Assembly (NCBI GenBank): GCA_043228905.1
Contig: JBHGNT010000022.1
Location: forward strand, 1,922,001-1,986,000
Length of the DNA stretch: 64,000 bases
Source: Azolla caroliniana
Lineage: Eukaryota; Polypodiophyta
Reading direction: 5' to 3'
The notes beneath the pieces are model-generated. The model saw only the letters and a list, made by a program, of their open reading frames with translations, had not been told where the DNA came from and searched no databases. The translations under genes were made by a program, and so were the position numbers. Below, piece by piece: positions 56,679-64,000 of this stretch (positions within the stretch are counted from its first letter, which is position 1; the number at the start of each line of letters is the position of its first letter).

Positions 56679-57022
56679 GTCCAGCCAAAATAGGAGCCGT
56701 TTGGTTGGACAGCCCTAGATCTGTGCAGCCCATTAGTGGTTCCATTCCCTCTAAGCAAGTTAGTGATGTGTTCGTAGCCCAAGTAGCAGTTAGTACTAAA
56801 AGTACCCCTCCAGTACATACCTTAGCCCTTCTAGATTCCGGAGCTAATTCTTGCTTCATGGATAGGAATTTTGCCCGAGCTCATCAGATATCTCTCAGAA
56901 AGCTCCCATGTCCAGCCTCAGTAGTAGTCATTGATGGTCGTCCCATTGCTTCTGGTAATATCATAGAAGAGTCGGAACCCGTTAATATTGTCCTAGATAA
57001 CTTAACATGTGTAGTATCATAG
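56651..57022 (+). CDS. protease frame of young gypsy element, copy 1
   Basis: Open in the frame -1 to Gag, overlapping its last 28 bases; there is no early ATG, consistent with expression by frameshifting. The aspartic protease active site is ALLDSGANSCFMD (DSGA at 56834-56845) and the flap region ends near SEPVNIVLDNLTC. The C-terminal strand with the usual hydrophobic ILG motif is missing before the next frame, so the protease looks truncated or its end was lost. It would cut Gag and Pol into mature parts. Confidence 0.75.
   Translation, partial: PIRRRVKRLSPAKIGAVWLDSPRSVQPISGSIPSKQVSDVFVAQVAVSTKSTPPVHTLALLDSGANSCFMDRNFARAHQISLRKLPCPASVVVIDGRPIASGNIIEESEPVNIVLDNLTCVVS
56666..56743 (+). promoter_or_regulatory. 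putative -1 programmed ribosomal frameshift signal (gag/pro)
   Basis: In the Gag frame the heptamer reads G TTA AAC (56666-56672), fitting X-XXY-YYZ loosely (GUUAAAC is used by arteriviruses). After a 6-nt spacer GACTAA that contains the Gag stop, GTCCAGCC (56679-56686) pairs with GGTTGGAC (56703-56710) as eight base pairs with one G-U. Loop bases GGAGCC (56693-56698) can pair with GGTTCC (56738-56743) to form a pseudoknot. The -1 frame is open from 56651 to the protease stop at 57022. Copy 2 repeats it exactly at 62459-62536. Confidence 0.7.
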
Positions 57023-59976
57023 ATTGGAGGACAAGGGAAATCTGCTTGCAACAAACCCAAGGACCTACCCAGAAGGTTGCAACCATTTCGCTACGTCAGT
57101 TGCGTAAGGAAGGGCGCAAGGAGGAAATGTTTCTCTTTGCAATATCAGTACAACCCTCCAGCACCACCAAAGAGGAGTCCACCGTTCAACTTCCCGAGAA
57201 GTATCGTCAGTATGCTGATGTGTTCGATAAAGTACAAGCCAACACACTTCCTCATCATCGGCCGTACGATTGCGCCATCGACTTACAACCGGGAAAAGAG
57301 CCGCCATGGGGGCCGATCTACAATTTGTCACCCACCGAGCTAGAAGTCCTTCGAGCCTATATAGAGGAGAATTTGGAGAACGGTTTCATTCGGCATTCGA
57401 AATCTCCAGCCGGCGCACCCATTTTCTTCGTCAAGAAAAAAGATGGCTCGCTTCGACTCGTTGTAGATTACCGTGGCTTGAATAAGGTCACAGTAAGAAA
57501 TAGGTATGCTCTTCCCCTTATCTCAAGTCTTTTAGAACGGATCAACGGTGCCAGGTTCTTCACGAAGATCGACTTACGAGGAGCCTATAACCTCGTACGG
57601 ATCCGACCAGGAGATGAATGGAAGACCGCGTTTCGCACCAGATATGGGCACTTCGAGTATACGGTCATGCCGTTCGGACTCACTAATGCGCCGGCAGTCT
57701 TCCAGCACATGGCGAATGATATATTTCGAGATCTCTTGGATGATTTTTTGATCATCTATTTGGATGATCTACTGGTTTATTCAAAGACCCAAGAAGAACA
57801 TGATTCTCATGTACTATTAGTACTAAAACGACTTCGAGAACATGGTCTGTATGCAAAGTTAGAGAAATGTAGTTTCGGGTGCAACCAAGTGGAATTTCTC
57901 GGCTATGTCATCTCCTCAGAAGGCATATCTATGGACCCAGCCAAGGTCAAAACGGTGATAGAATGGCACACTCCGCGTTCGGTGCGGGATGTGCAATGCT
58001 TCCTAGGCTTTGCAAATTTCTACCGGAAGTTCATACAAAATTACTCAAAAATTGTGCTGCCTCTCACACAGCTCACCAGGAAGGGACAATCATTCATTTG
58101 GTCTAAAGAGACGGACATGGCTTTCGAGAGTCTTAAGAAGGCGTTTACATCAGCTCCAATTTTAGGTCATGTGGATCCGGAAAAACCATTCATTATCGAA
58201 GCTGACGCATCGGATTTCGCATTGGGGAGCATTCTGTCACAACAGGGTAACGACGAGAAGCTACATCCTGTGGCTTTCCACTCCCGTAAGTTTGACGCCG
58301 CCGAAATCAACTACGAAATTCATGATAAAAAGCTATTAGCAATAGTTGATTCTTTTATGCAATGGAGGCATTTCCTGGAGGGATCTCCTCATCAGGTCAC
58401 TGTATTCAGTGACCACAAGAACCTTGCCTACTTTCAAGATGCTCGTGTACTGAATCGACGTCAAGCTCGGTGGGCCCACTTCCTCACACGCTTCGACTTC
58501 AAAATTACCTATCGTCCGGGGAAGCACCAAGGGAAGGCAGATGCATTATCACGGCGTTCGTATCTAACACCACGTCCCGGTGAGCCAGCTTTCGATAACC
58601 AGAAGCAAGTAATCTTGGGTCCAGCACGACTGCAAGCAGCACAGGTCTTTGACATGCCCGTGGATTCCGACATTACCAATACTATACGTGAGGACTTGAA
58701 GACTGACGCTTTCGCCCAAGCTATACTAGCACAAATTGACCCCTCTCGAGCGTCATGTTCACAATCACAATCACCAGGTACGGATTATCGGCAATTCAAA
58801 TACTGTGATGGATTACTCTTCTTTAAAGAACTTTTGTATGTTCCTAATGGTTCTTGCCGCCTTCGAGTAGTACAAAACTGCCATGACACATATACAGCAG
58901 GACATTTTGGTAGTACTAAAACATTAGATTTAGTACAACGATCATTCTGGTGGCCCCGTATGCGACAATTTGTCGAAGATTTTGTTCGGACTTGCGATAC
59001 ATGCTGCAGAGCGAAAATGCCGAGACATCATCCATATGGTTTATTAGAACCATTACCAATTCCAAGCAAGCCATGGCAATCCATTGCTCTTGACTTCATT
59101 ACAGATCTTCCAGTTTCTAAGGGATTCAGTGCGATTCTCACAGTGGTGGATCGATATACAAAGATGGCTCATTTCTTACCATGTACTAAAGAAATATCTA
59201 GTGAAGACACCGCCGAAATTGTCATGCGGGAAGTATGTCGGCATCATGGACTCCCTGATAATATCATCAGCGATCGTGGACCCCAGTTTGTGTCAAAATT
59301 CTGGAAGCACCTTTTTAAAATGCTGAAGGTCACTTGTAACCTCTCCTCCGGCTACCACCCACAAACCGACGGTCAAGCCGAACGAACAAATCAAACACTG
59401 GAGCAGTATCTGCGGTGCTTTCTCAACTATCATCAGAATGACTGGGCAGATATTCTTCAGTTCGCCGAATTTGCCTATAATAACGCTATCCACGCATCGA
59501 CTAAAGTCACGCCATTCTACGCTTATACGGGATATCATCCCCGGTGGTGTGTCCTTGAAACCCCAGAAGTGTCCACAAATCCTTGCGCGGAGGATCGTTT
59601 GGAGCGGTTACGCAAGATACAAGCGGATTTATCTACTCAACTCCAGCAAGCTCAACAATCACACAAGGACTACGCAGATCGTCATCGACTTCCATCTAGT
59701 TTTAACATTGGAGATCGGGTGTGGCTGCTACGACGACACATCAAGACTACTCGCCCATGTGAGAAGTTGGATTATCGGCGATTAGGTCCTTTCCGTATTA
59801 TCGGGAAGATTAATGATGTCGCTTTTCGTCTCGAGCTACCTCCGCAACTTCGGATACACCCGGTGTTTCATAGTTCTCTCCTCGAACCCTATCACGAGAG
59901 CACTATCCCAGGACGTACTATACAACCACCACCTCCTATCGAGCTCGAAGATGGACCTGAATATGAGCAGTTCTGA
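57001..59976 (+). CDS. Pol (RT, RNase H, integrase) of young gypsy element, copy 1
   Basis: The open frame starts at 57001 with its first ATG at 57007, 989 residues from that ATG. The frame is -1 to protease, with a 22-nt overlap. [50 protein letters not shown] and catalytic YLDD at residues 251-254. RNase H: IIEADASDFALGSIL (D400). Integrase: HHCC finger at about 630-667, catalytic D696, D756 and E792 (DD35E), and a GPF/Y module near 924. The layout and sequence type are those of sushi/Tf1/Tcn1-branch chromoviruses. It ends at PEYEQF, where a chromodomain would normally begin, at a junction with inverted gag sequence, so a chromodomain may have been lost. The enzyme set appears intact. Confidence 0.9.
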   Translation, partial: LNMCSIIDWRTREICLQQTQGPTQKVATISLRQLRKEGRKEEMFLFAISVQPSSTTKEESTVQLPEKYRQYADVFDKVQANTLPHHRPYDCAIDLQPGKEPPWGPIYNLSPTELEVLRAYIEENLENGFIRHSKSPAGAPIFFVKKKDGSLRLVVDYRGLNKVTVRNRYALPLISSLLERINGARFFTKIDLRGAYNLVRIRPGDEWKTAFRTRYGHFEYTVMPFGLTNAPAVFQHMANDIFRDLLDDFLIIYLDDLLVYSKTQEEHDSHVLLVLKRLREHGLYAKLEKCSFGCNQVEFLGYVISSEGISMDPAKVKTVIEWHTPRSVRDVQCFLGFANFYRKFIQNYSKIVLPLTQLTRKGQSFIWSKETDMAFESLKKAFTSAPILGHVDPEKPFIIEADASDFALGSILSQQGNDEKLHPVAFHSRKFDAAEINYEIHDKKLLAIVDSFMQWRHFLEGSPHQVTVFSDHKNLAYFQDARVLNRRQARWAHFLTRFDFKITYRPGKHQGKADALSRRSYLTPRPGEPAFDNQKQVILGPARLQAAQVFDMPVDSDITNTIREDLKTDAFAQAILAQIDPSRASCSQSQSPGTDYRQFKYCDGLLFFKELLYVPNGSCRLRVVQNCHDTYTAGHFGSTKTLDLVQRSFWWPRMRQFVEDFVRTCDTCCRAKMPRHHPYGLLEPLPIPSKPWQSIALDFITDLPVSKGFSAILTVVDRYTKMAHFLPCTKEISSEDTAEIVMREVCRHHGLPDNIISDRGPQFVSKFWKHLFKMLKVTCNLSSGYHPQTDGQAERTNQTLEQYLRCFLNYHQNDWADILQFAEFAYNNAIHASTKVTPFYAYTGYHPRWCVLETPEVSTNPCAEDRLERLRKIQADLSTQLQQAQQSHKDYADRHRLPSSFNIGDRVWLLRRHIKTTRPCEKLDYRRLGPFRIIGKINDVAFRLELPPQLRIHPVFHSSLLEPYHESTIPGRTIQPPPPIELEDGPEYEQF

Positions 59977-60671
59977 ACGTCCGTAAGAGACTTTGGTTCT
60001 TCGGGGAAAGTTAGAAGTAGATCTTTGACATCGTTTCGCAAGCCATAGCGAAACTGCTCCATTAGTGCTTGATCATCCCAGGGTATATCTTAAGCAAGTA
60101 GGCGGAAATCCGCCGCGTAGGCAGAGGCTGGACTATCGCCTTGACGCAATCGCCGGATCTTGTTGATCGCCGTCCTGATGCTGTCGGTGTCTCCAAAGCA
60201 GGCTTTAAACTCACCAATAAAATCTTCAAAGTTATTAAGGAAGGGCGATTGTTTTTCTAGAAGCGGAGCGAACCATGCCAAGGCTGAGCCGCTAAGTAGC
60301 GTGCCTATTAGGCCGACTCGAGATGCATCAGTGGGATATCGGGAAGGATGCATCTGGATGACTAAGCGTACCTGATTAAGGAATCCCCGAAATTGCGAAC
60401 GCGTTCCATCAAATTTCACAGGAAGTCCAATCTTGGGCTCTTTATGAAATCCTTGGGGACTGGATCCTTGTTGTTGCAACACTGCTTCGAGTTGTTGTAC
60501 CCGTAACGCTAACTCCCCATGTTGTTGTTGCGTTTGTTGTTTTTCTAGAGCGATTTGTTGCAGATCCCCTATCAGCCGTTGGTTTTCTTGTTCCAAGGCA
60601 ACAAACTTTTCTTTTAGGCACTGTAGCTCGAAGAAAACGGATTGGTATTCTTGGGCGCTAACAGTAGCCAT
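59977..60671 (-). pseudogene. inverted gag fragment of the gypsy family
   Basis: The minus-strand ATG at 60671 opens a Gag related to 55509 but more diverged (VFFELQCLKEKFVALEQENQ, LQQQGSSPQGFHKEPKIG). It reads to a stop at 60090 and remains recognisable (DIPWDDQALMEQFRYGL, TFPEEPKSLT) to about 59977, where it meets the end of the pol of copy 1 in opposite orientation. It is an inverted-repeat junction, not a functional gene. Confidence 0.8.
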
Positions 60672-60883
60672 AGTATAGGGGAAAGGGTAGGAGGATGAGG
60701 GAGAGTGACAATTTGAACCAATTTCCTCCTCTAGCCTACTTGAGTGTCATAGCTAGACTCGAACCCATAACCTTTTGTTACACGGGTCGAGACTTTACCA
60801 TTAGGTTATGAATTGTAATTTGAAGGATATTATTTTCATTTAGGTTTTATTGGGAAATTGATGTATATTCCAGATTTCTCTAG
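60672..60883 (-). other. leader-like sequence with tRNA-like stretch
   Basis: Between the inverted gag start and the next LTR lie 212 bases. On the minus strand, about 60815-60745, there is a TAACCTAATGG (A-box-like) and GGGTTCGAGTC (B-box-like) pair about 40 bases apart, resembling a tRNA or tRNA-derived SINE head. No LTR for the inverted element is seen. Confidence 0.4.
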
Positions 60884-61030
60884 AACATTCTAGAAACTTC
60901 AGGAGTATTCCTGAAGACACTATAAAAGGAGGCGCAAGGCATTAGTTCGAACCAAATCGGTTCAACGCCAGTCTTAAGCCTTCTAACTACTGTTGTATAT
61001 CTTCCTTCATATAATACATATATCTTTCGC

Positions 61031-61074
<44 letters not shown>

Positions 61075-61213
61075 CCACTCACTCATTCCTTCTCTCAAAG
61101 TTCGACACCTCTCATAGTACTAATCCTTCTCTGTCTTAGTACTATTCCCCAACAATAGTACTAATCCTTCTTTTAGTACTAATTCCTTCTCTGCCTTAAT
61201 AGAGTTCCTGACA
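60884..61213 (+). repeat. 5'-truncated LTR of young gypsy element, copy 2
   Basis: It matches 55095-55418 (gaacattctagaaac..., ACTATAAAAGGAGGCG, (CT)n, ...GAGTTCCTGACA) but lacks the left arm of the palindrome. The (CT)n length differs from copy 1. It is followed by the same leader and Gag. Confidence 0.8.
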
Positions 61214-61301
61214 GTTTGAACCGATTTTCACTACTAGTCTCCCTCTTCCTTCTGTCTCCCTCCTTTCCTACTAGTCTCTTATTTCCCTTTTCCTTCATCC
61301 C

Positions 61302-62471
61302 ATGGCCACCGTTAGCGCTGAAGAGTATCAATCCGTTTTCTCGGAATTTCAATGCTTGAAAGAGAAGTTTCATGCTTTGGAACAAGAAAATCAACGCTTG
61401 TTGGGGGATCTTCAGCAAATTTCCTTAGAAAAGCAGCAAACGCAACAACAGCATGGGGAACTGGCGTTACGCGTGCAACAACTCGAAGCAACCATCGTAG
61501 CAATGCAACAACAAGGGCACGGAGCACAAGGGATTCATAAAGAACCCAAGATTGGCCTTCCCACGAAGTTCGATGGAACGCGATCGCAGTTTAGAGGGTT
61601 TCTTAACCAGGTACGGTTAGTTATTCAAATGCATCCGTCCCGATATCCCACCGATGCATCACGAGTGGGTTTAGTAGGCACGTTGTTAAATGGCTCAGCA
61701 TTAGCATGGTTCGCTCCGCTGCTAGAAAAGGAATCTCCAGTACTAAATAATTTTGAAGAATTCATAAGTGAGTTTAAAGCATGTTTTGGAGATACTGACA
61801 GCATAAGGACTGCAATCAACAAAATCCGGCGATTACGCCAAGGTGACCGTCCAGCCTCCGCATATGCTGCAGATTTCCGCCTACTCGCCGCCGATATCCC
61901 CTGGGATGATCAAGCATTGATGGAGCAGTTCCGCTATGGTTTACGCAACGATGTCAAGGATTTACTCTTGACTTTCCCTGAAGAGCCAAAATCATTAACA
62001 GAAGCAATCAGTCGAGCGGTCAGATGTGACAACCGCCTCTTCGAGCGACGTTCGGAACGACAATTTCAGATGCCGAGGGCAAGATCCGAGCCTACCTATG
62101 CCTCAGTGGTAGCGAAACCTTTTCAAAGGGAGTCACATAATGCGCCTCCAGTAAGTACTCCAACTCCAATGGAAATTGACACTACACGTCGTCGTGGGCC
62201 GCTATCGGAGGAGGAAAAGCAACGACGCCGAACAAACCGATTATGCCTTTATTGCGGTGGACCAGGGCATATCGCGATAAACTGTCCCCATAGACCAAGA
62301 AGGCAGGTAAACCAAGTCGTTGTTAGTTCTGACTATACTAAACCCGAGTCTATTTCAGTAGGAATCTCTGATAGTCCTCATAGTCATAATAGTCCTAATA
62401 GTACTAATAGTCCGAATCTCGCAAACAAATTTGATGTCCTTAGCCAATTAGAAGAAGAGTTAAACGACTAA
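61302..62471 (+). CDS. Gag of young gypsy element, copy 2 (389 aa)
   Basis: Same length and domains as the Gag at 55509: coiled coil, capsid domain, CX2CX4HX4C knuckle. Differences seen are few and mostly silent; one changes Cys to Arg before the LFERR motif (DNRLFERR here). The frame is fully open, so the copy is young. Confidence 0.9.
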   Translation: MATVSAEEYQSVFSEFQCLKEKFHALEQENQRLLGDLQQISLEKQQTQQQHGELALRVQQLEATIVAMQQQGHGAQGIHKEPKIGLPTKFDGTRSQFRGFLNQVRLVIQMHPSRYPTDASRVGLVGTLLNGSALAWFAPLLEKESPVLNNFEEFISEFKACFGDTDSIRTAINKIRRLRQGDRPASAYAADFRLLAADIPWDDQALMEQFRYGLRNDVKDLLLTFPEEPKSLTEAISRAVRCDNRLFERRSERQFQMPRARSEPTYASVVAKPFQRESHNAPPVSTPTPMEIDTTRRRGPLSEEEKQRRRTNRLCLYCGGPGHIAINCPHRPRRQVNQVVVSSDYTKPESISVGISDSPHSHNSPNSTNSPNLANKFDVLSQLEEELND

Positions 62472-62815
62472 GTCCAGCCAAAATAGGAGCCGTTTGGTTG
62501 GACAGCCCTAGATCTGTGCAGCCCATTAGTGGTTCCATTCCCTCTAAGCAAGTTAGTGATGTGTTCGTAGCCCAAGTAGCAGTTAGTACTAAAAGTACCC
62601 CTCCAGTACATACCTTAGCCCTTCTAGATTCCGGAGCTAATTCTTGCTTCATGGATAGGAATTTTGCCCGAGCTCATCAGATATCTCTCAGAAAGCTCCC
62701 ATGTCCAGCCTCAGTAGTAGTCATTGATGGTCGTCCCATTGCTTCTGGTAATATCATAGAAGAGTCGGAACCCGTTAATATTGTCCTAGATAACTTAACA
62801 TGTGTAGTATCATAG
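62444..62815 (+). CDS. protease frame of young gypsy element, copy 2
   Basis: Same as 56651-57022: DSGA active site, no early ATG, -1 frame relative to Gag, and the same early end after NLTCVVS. The shared ending in both copies shows that the shortened protease end predates their duplication. Confidence 0.75.
   Translation, partial: PIRRRVKRLSPAKIGAVWLDSPRSVQPISGSIPSKQVSDVFVAQVAVSTKSTPPVHTLALLDSGANSCFMDRNFARAHQISLRKLPCPASVVVIDGRPIASGNIIEESEPVNIVLDNLTCVVS
62459..62536 (+). promoter_or_regulatory. putative -1 frameshift signal, copy 2
   Basis: Heptamer GTTAAAC at 62459-62465, spacer GACTAA, stem arms 62472-62479 and 62496-62503, and possible pseudoknot arm 62531-62536, identical to copy 1. 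Confidence 0.7.
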
Positions 62816-64000
62816 ATTGGAGGACAAGGGAAATCTGCTTGCAACAAACCCAAGGACCTACCCAGAAGGTTGCAACCATTTCGCTACGTCAGTTGCGTAA
62901 GGAAGGGCGCAAGGAGGAAATGTTTCTCTTTGCAATATCAGTACAACCCTCCAGCACCACCAAAGAGGAGTCCACCGTTCAACTTCCCGAGAAGTATCGT
63001 CAGTATGCTGATGTGTTCGATAAAGTACAAGCCAACACACTTCCTCATCATCGGCCGTACGATTGCGCCATCGACTTACAACCGGGAAAAGAGCCGCCAT
63101 GGGGGCCGATCTACAATTTGTCACCCACCGAGCTAGAAGTCCTTCGAGCCTATATAGAGGAGAATTTGTAGAACGGTTTCATTCGGCATTCGAAATCTCC
63201 AGCCGGCGCACCCATTTTCTTCGTCAAGAAAAAAGATGGCTCGCTTCGACTCGTTGTAGATTACCGTGGCTTGAATAAGGTCACAGTAAGAAATAGGTAT
63301 GCTCTTCCCCTTATCTCAAGTCTTTTAGAACGGATCAACGGTGCCAGGTTCTTCACGAAGATCGACTTACGAGGAGCCTATAACCTCGTACGGATCCGAC
63401 CAGGAGATGAATGGAAGACCGCGTTTCGCACCAGATATGGGCACTTCGAGTATACGGTCATGCCGTTCGGACTCACTAATGCGCCGGCAGTCTTCCAGCA
63501 CATGGCGAATGATATATTTCGAGATCTCTTGGATGATTTTTTGATCATCTATTTGGATGATCTACTGGTTTATTCAAAGACCCAAGAAGAACATGATTCT
63601 CATGTACTATTAGTACTAAAACGACTTCGAGAACATGGTCTGTATGCAAAGTTAGAGAAATGTAGTTTCGGGTGCAACCAAGTGGAATTTCTCGGCTATG
63701 TCATCTCCTCAGAAGGCATATCTATGGACCCAGCCAAGGTCAAAACGGTGATAGAATGGCACACTCCGCGTTCGGTGCGGGATGTGCAATGCTTCCTAGG
63801 CTTTGCAAATTTCTACCGGAAGTTCATACAAAATTACTCAAAAATTGTGCTGCCTCTCACACAGCTCACCAGGAAGGGACAATCATTCATTTGGTCTAAA
63901 GAGACGGACATGGCTTTCGAGAGTCTTAAGAAGGCGTTTACATCAGCTCCAATTTTAGGTCATGTGGATCCGGAAAAACCATTCATTATCGAAGCTGACG
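62794..64000 (+). pseudogene. Pol of young gypsy element, copy 2, nonsense mutation, runs off window
   Basis: Identical in layout to 57001 onward. TAG at 63169-63171 replaces the GAG codon of copy 1 (gaatttGgag to gaatttGTag), ending the frame after about 123 residues, before RT motif 1. Beyond it the RT frame is again open to the window end (YLDD at about 63550-63561). This is a single point lesion in an otherwise intact gene. Confidence 0.85.

Noticed and set aside
57001-57022. Canonical slippery heptamer at the pro/pol overlap
   Set aside because: No X-XXY-YYZ heptamer in the protease frame was found; the nearest (CTTAACA) does not fit.

Overview
The window reads as nuclear DNA of a land plant. 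Two spliced genes of plant families are present: an RHF2A-like RING-H2 ubiquitin ligase and a CASP-like four-helix membrane protein. They sit in AT-rich, repeat-laden DNA with GT-AG introns, TTTAGGG-type motifs and many decayed Ty1/copia and Ty3/gypsy LTR retrotransposons. The youngest gypsy family has a polymerase that resembles the sushi/Tf1/Tcn1 branch, which from general knowledge is more typical of fungi, animals and non-seed plants than of angiosperms. A lycophyte, fern, bryophyte or gymnosperm is therefore possible, but the species cannot be fixed from the sequence.

Layout. 1-20.9 kb is a pile of nested retroelements. It starts with a minus-strand copia gag and its LTR, a small copia mosaic (1.2-1.8 kb), and a degenerate plus-strand gypsy gag-protease (2.6-4.5 kb). 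A minus-strand gypsy LTR with integrase remnants follows (4.7-6.75 kb). Next is a non-coding LTR pair enclosing a 48-bp minisatellite (6.76-9.22 kb), more gypsy debris, and a non-autonomous gypsy element (10.63-13.63 kb). A copia element with perfect CAATG target-site duplications (13.64-18.47 kb) and the 3' half of a second copia family with a duplicated-promoter LTR (18.47-20.91 kb) close the block. 20.9-43.5 kb is mostly gene-poor AT-rich DNA holding the two host genes: the RHF2A-like gene (25.86-28.61 kb, seven exons) and the CASP-like gene (39.46-40.98 kb, three exons). 43.5-52.5 kb holds a minus-strand copia element with AACTC target-site duplications (same family as the 13.6 kb copy) and further copia LTR fragments. 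53.26-54.35 kb is a broken, intron-containing DNA amino-methyltransferase-like gene, fused at its 5' end to gypsy gag sequence. 54.9-64 kb holds two almost identical copies of the young gypsy element, separated by an inverted gag fragment; the second copy runs off the window.

How it fits together. The retroelements are parasites of one another, and many are deletion derivatives. The two copies of the main copia family have lost complementary parts of pol. The 10.6-kb gypsy element has LTRs related to those of the 4.7-kb family and could only move with enzymes supplied by a relative. The youngest gypsy family still has open gag, pro and pol frames. Its gag/pro junction carries what looks like a textbook -1 ribosomal frameshift signal: slippery heptamer GTTAAAC, 6-nt spacer, 8-bp stem and a possible pseudoknot. 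That signal, the methyltransferase relic and a conserved charged extension after copia RNase H are the most interesting observations.
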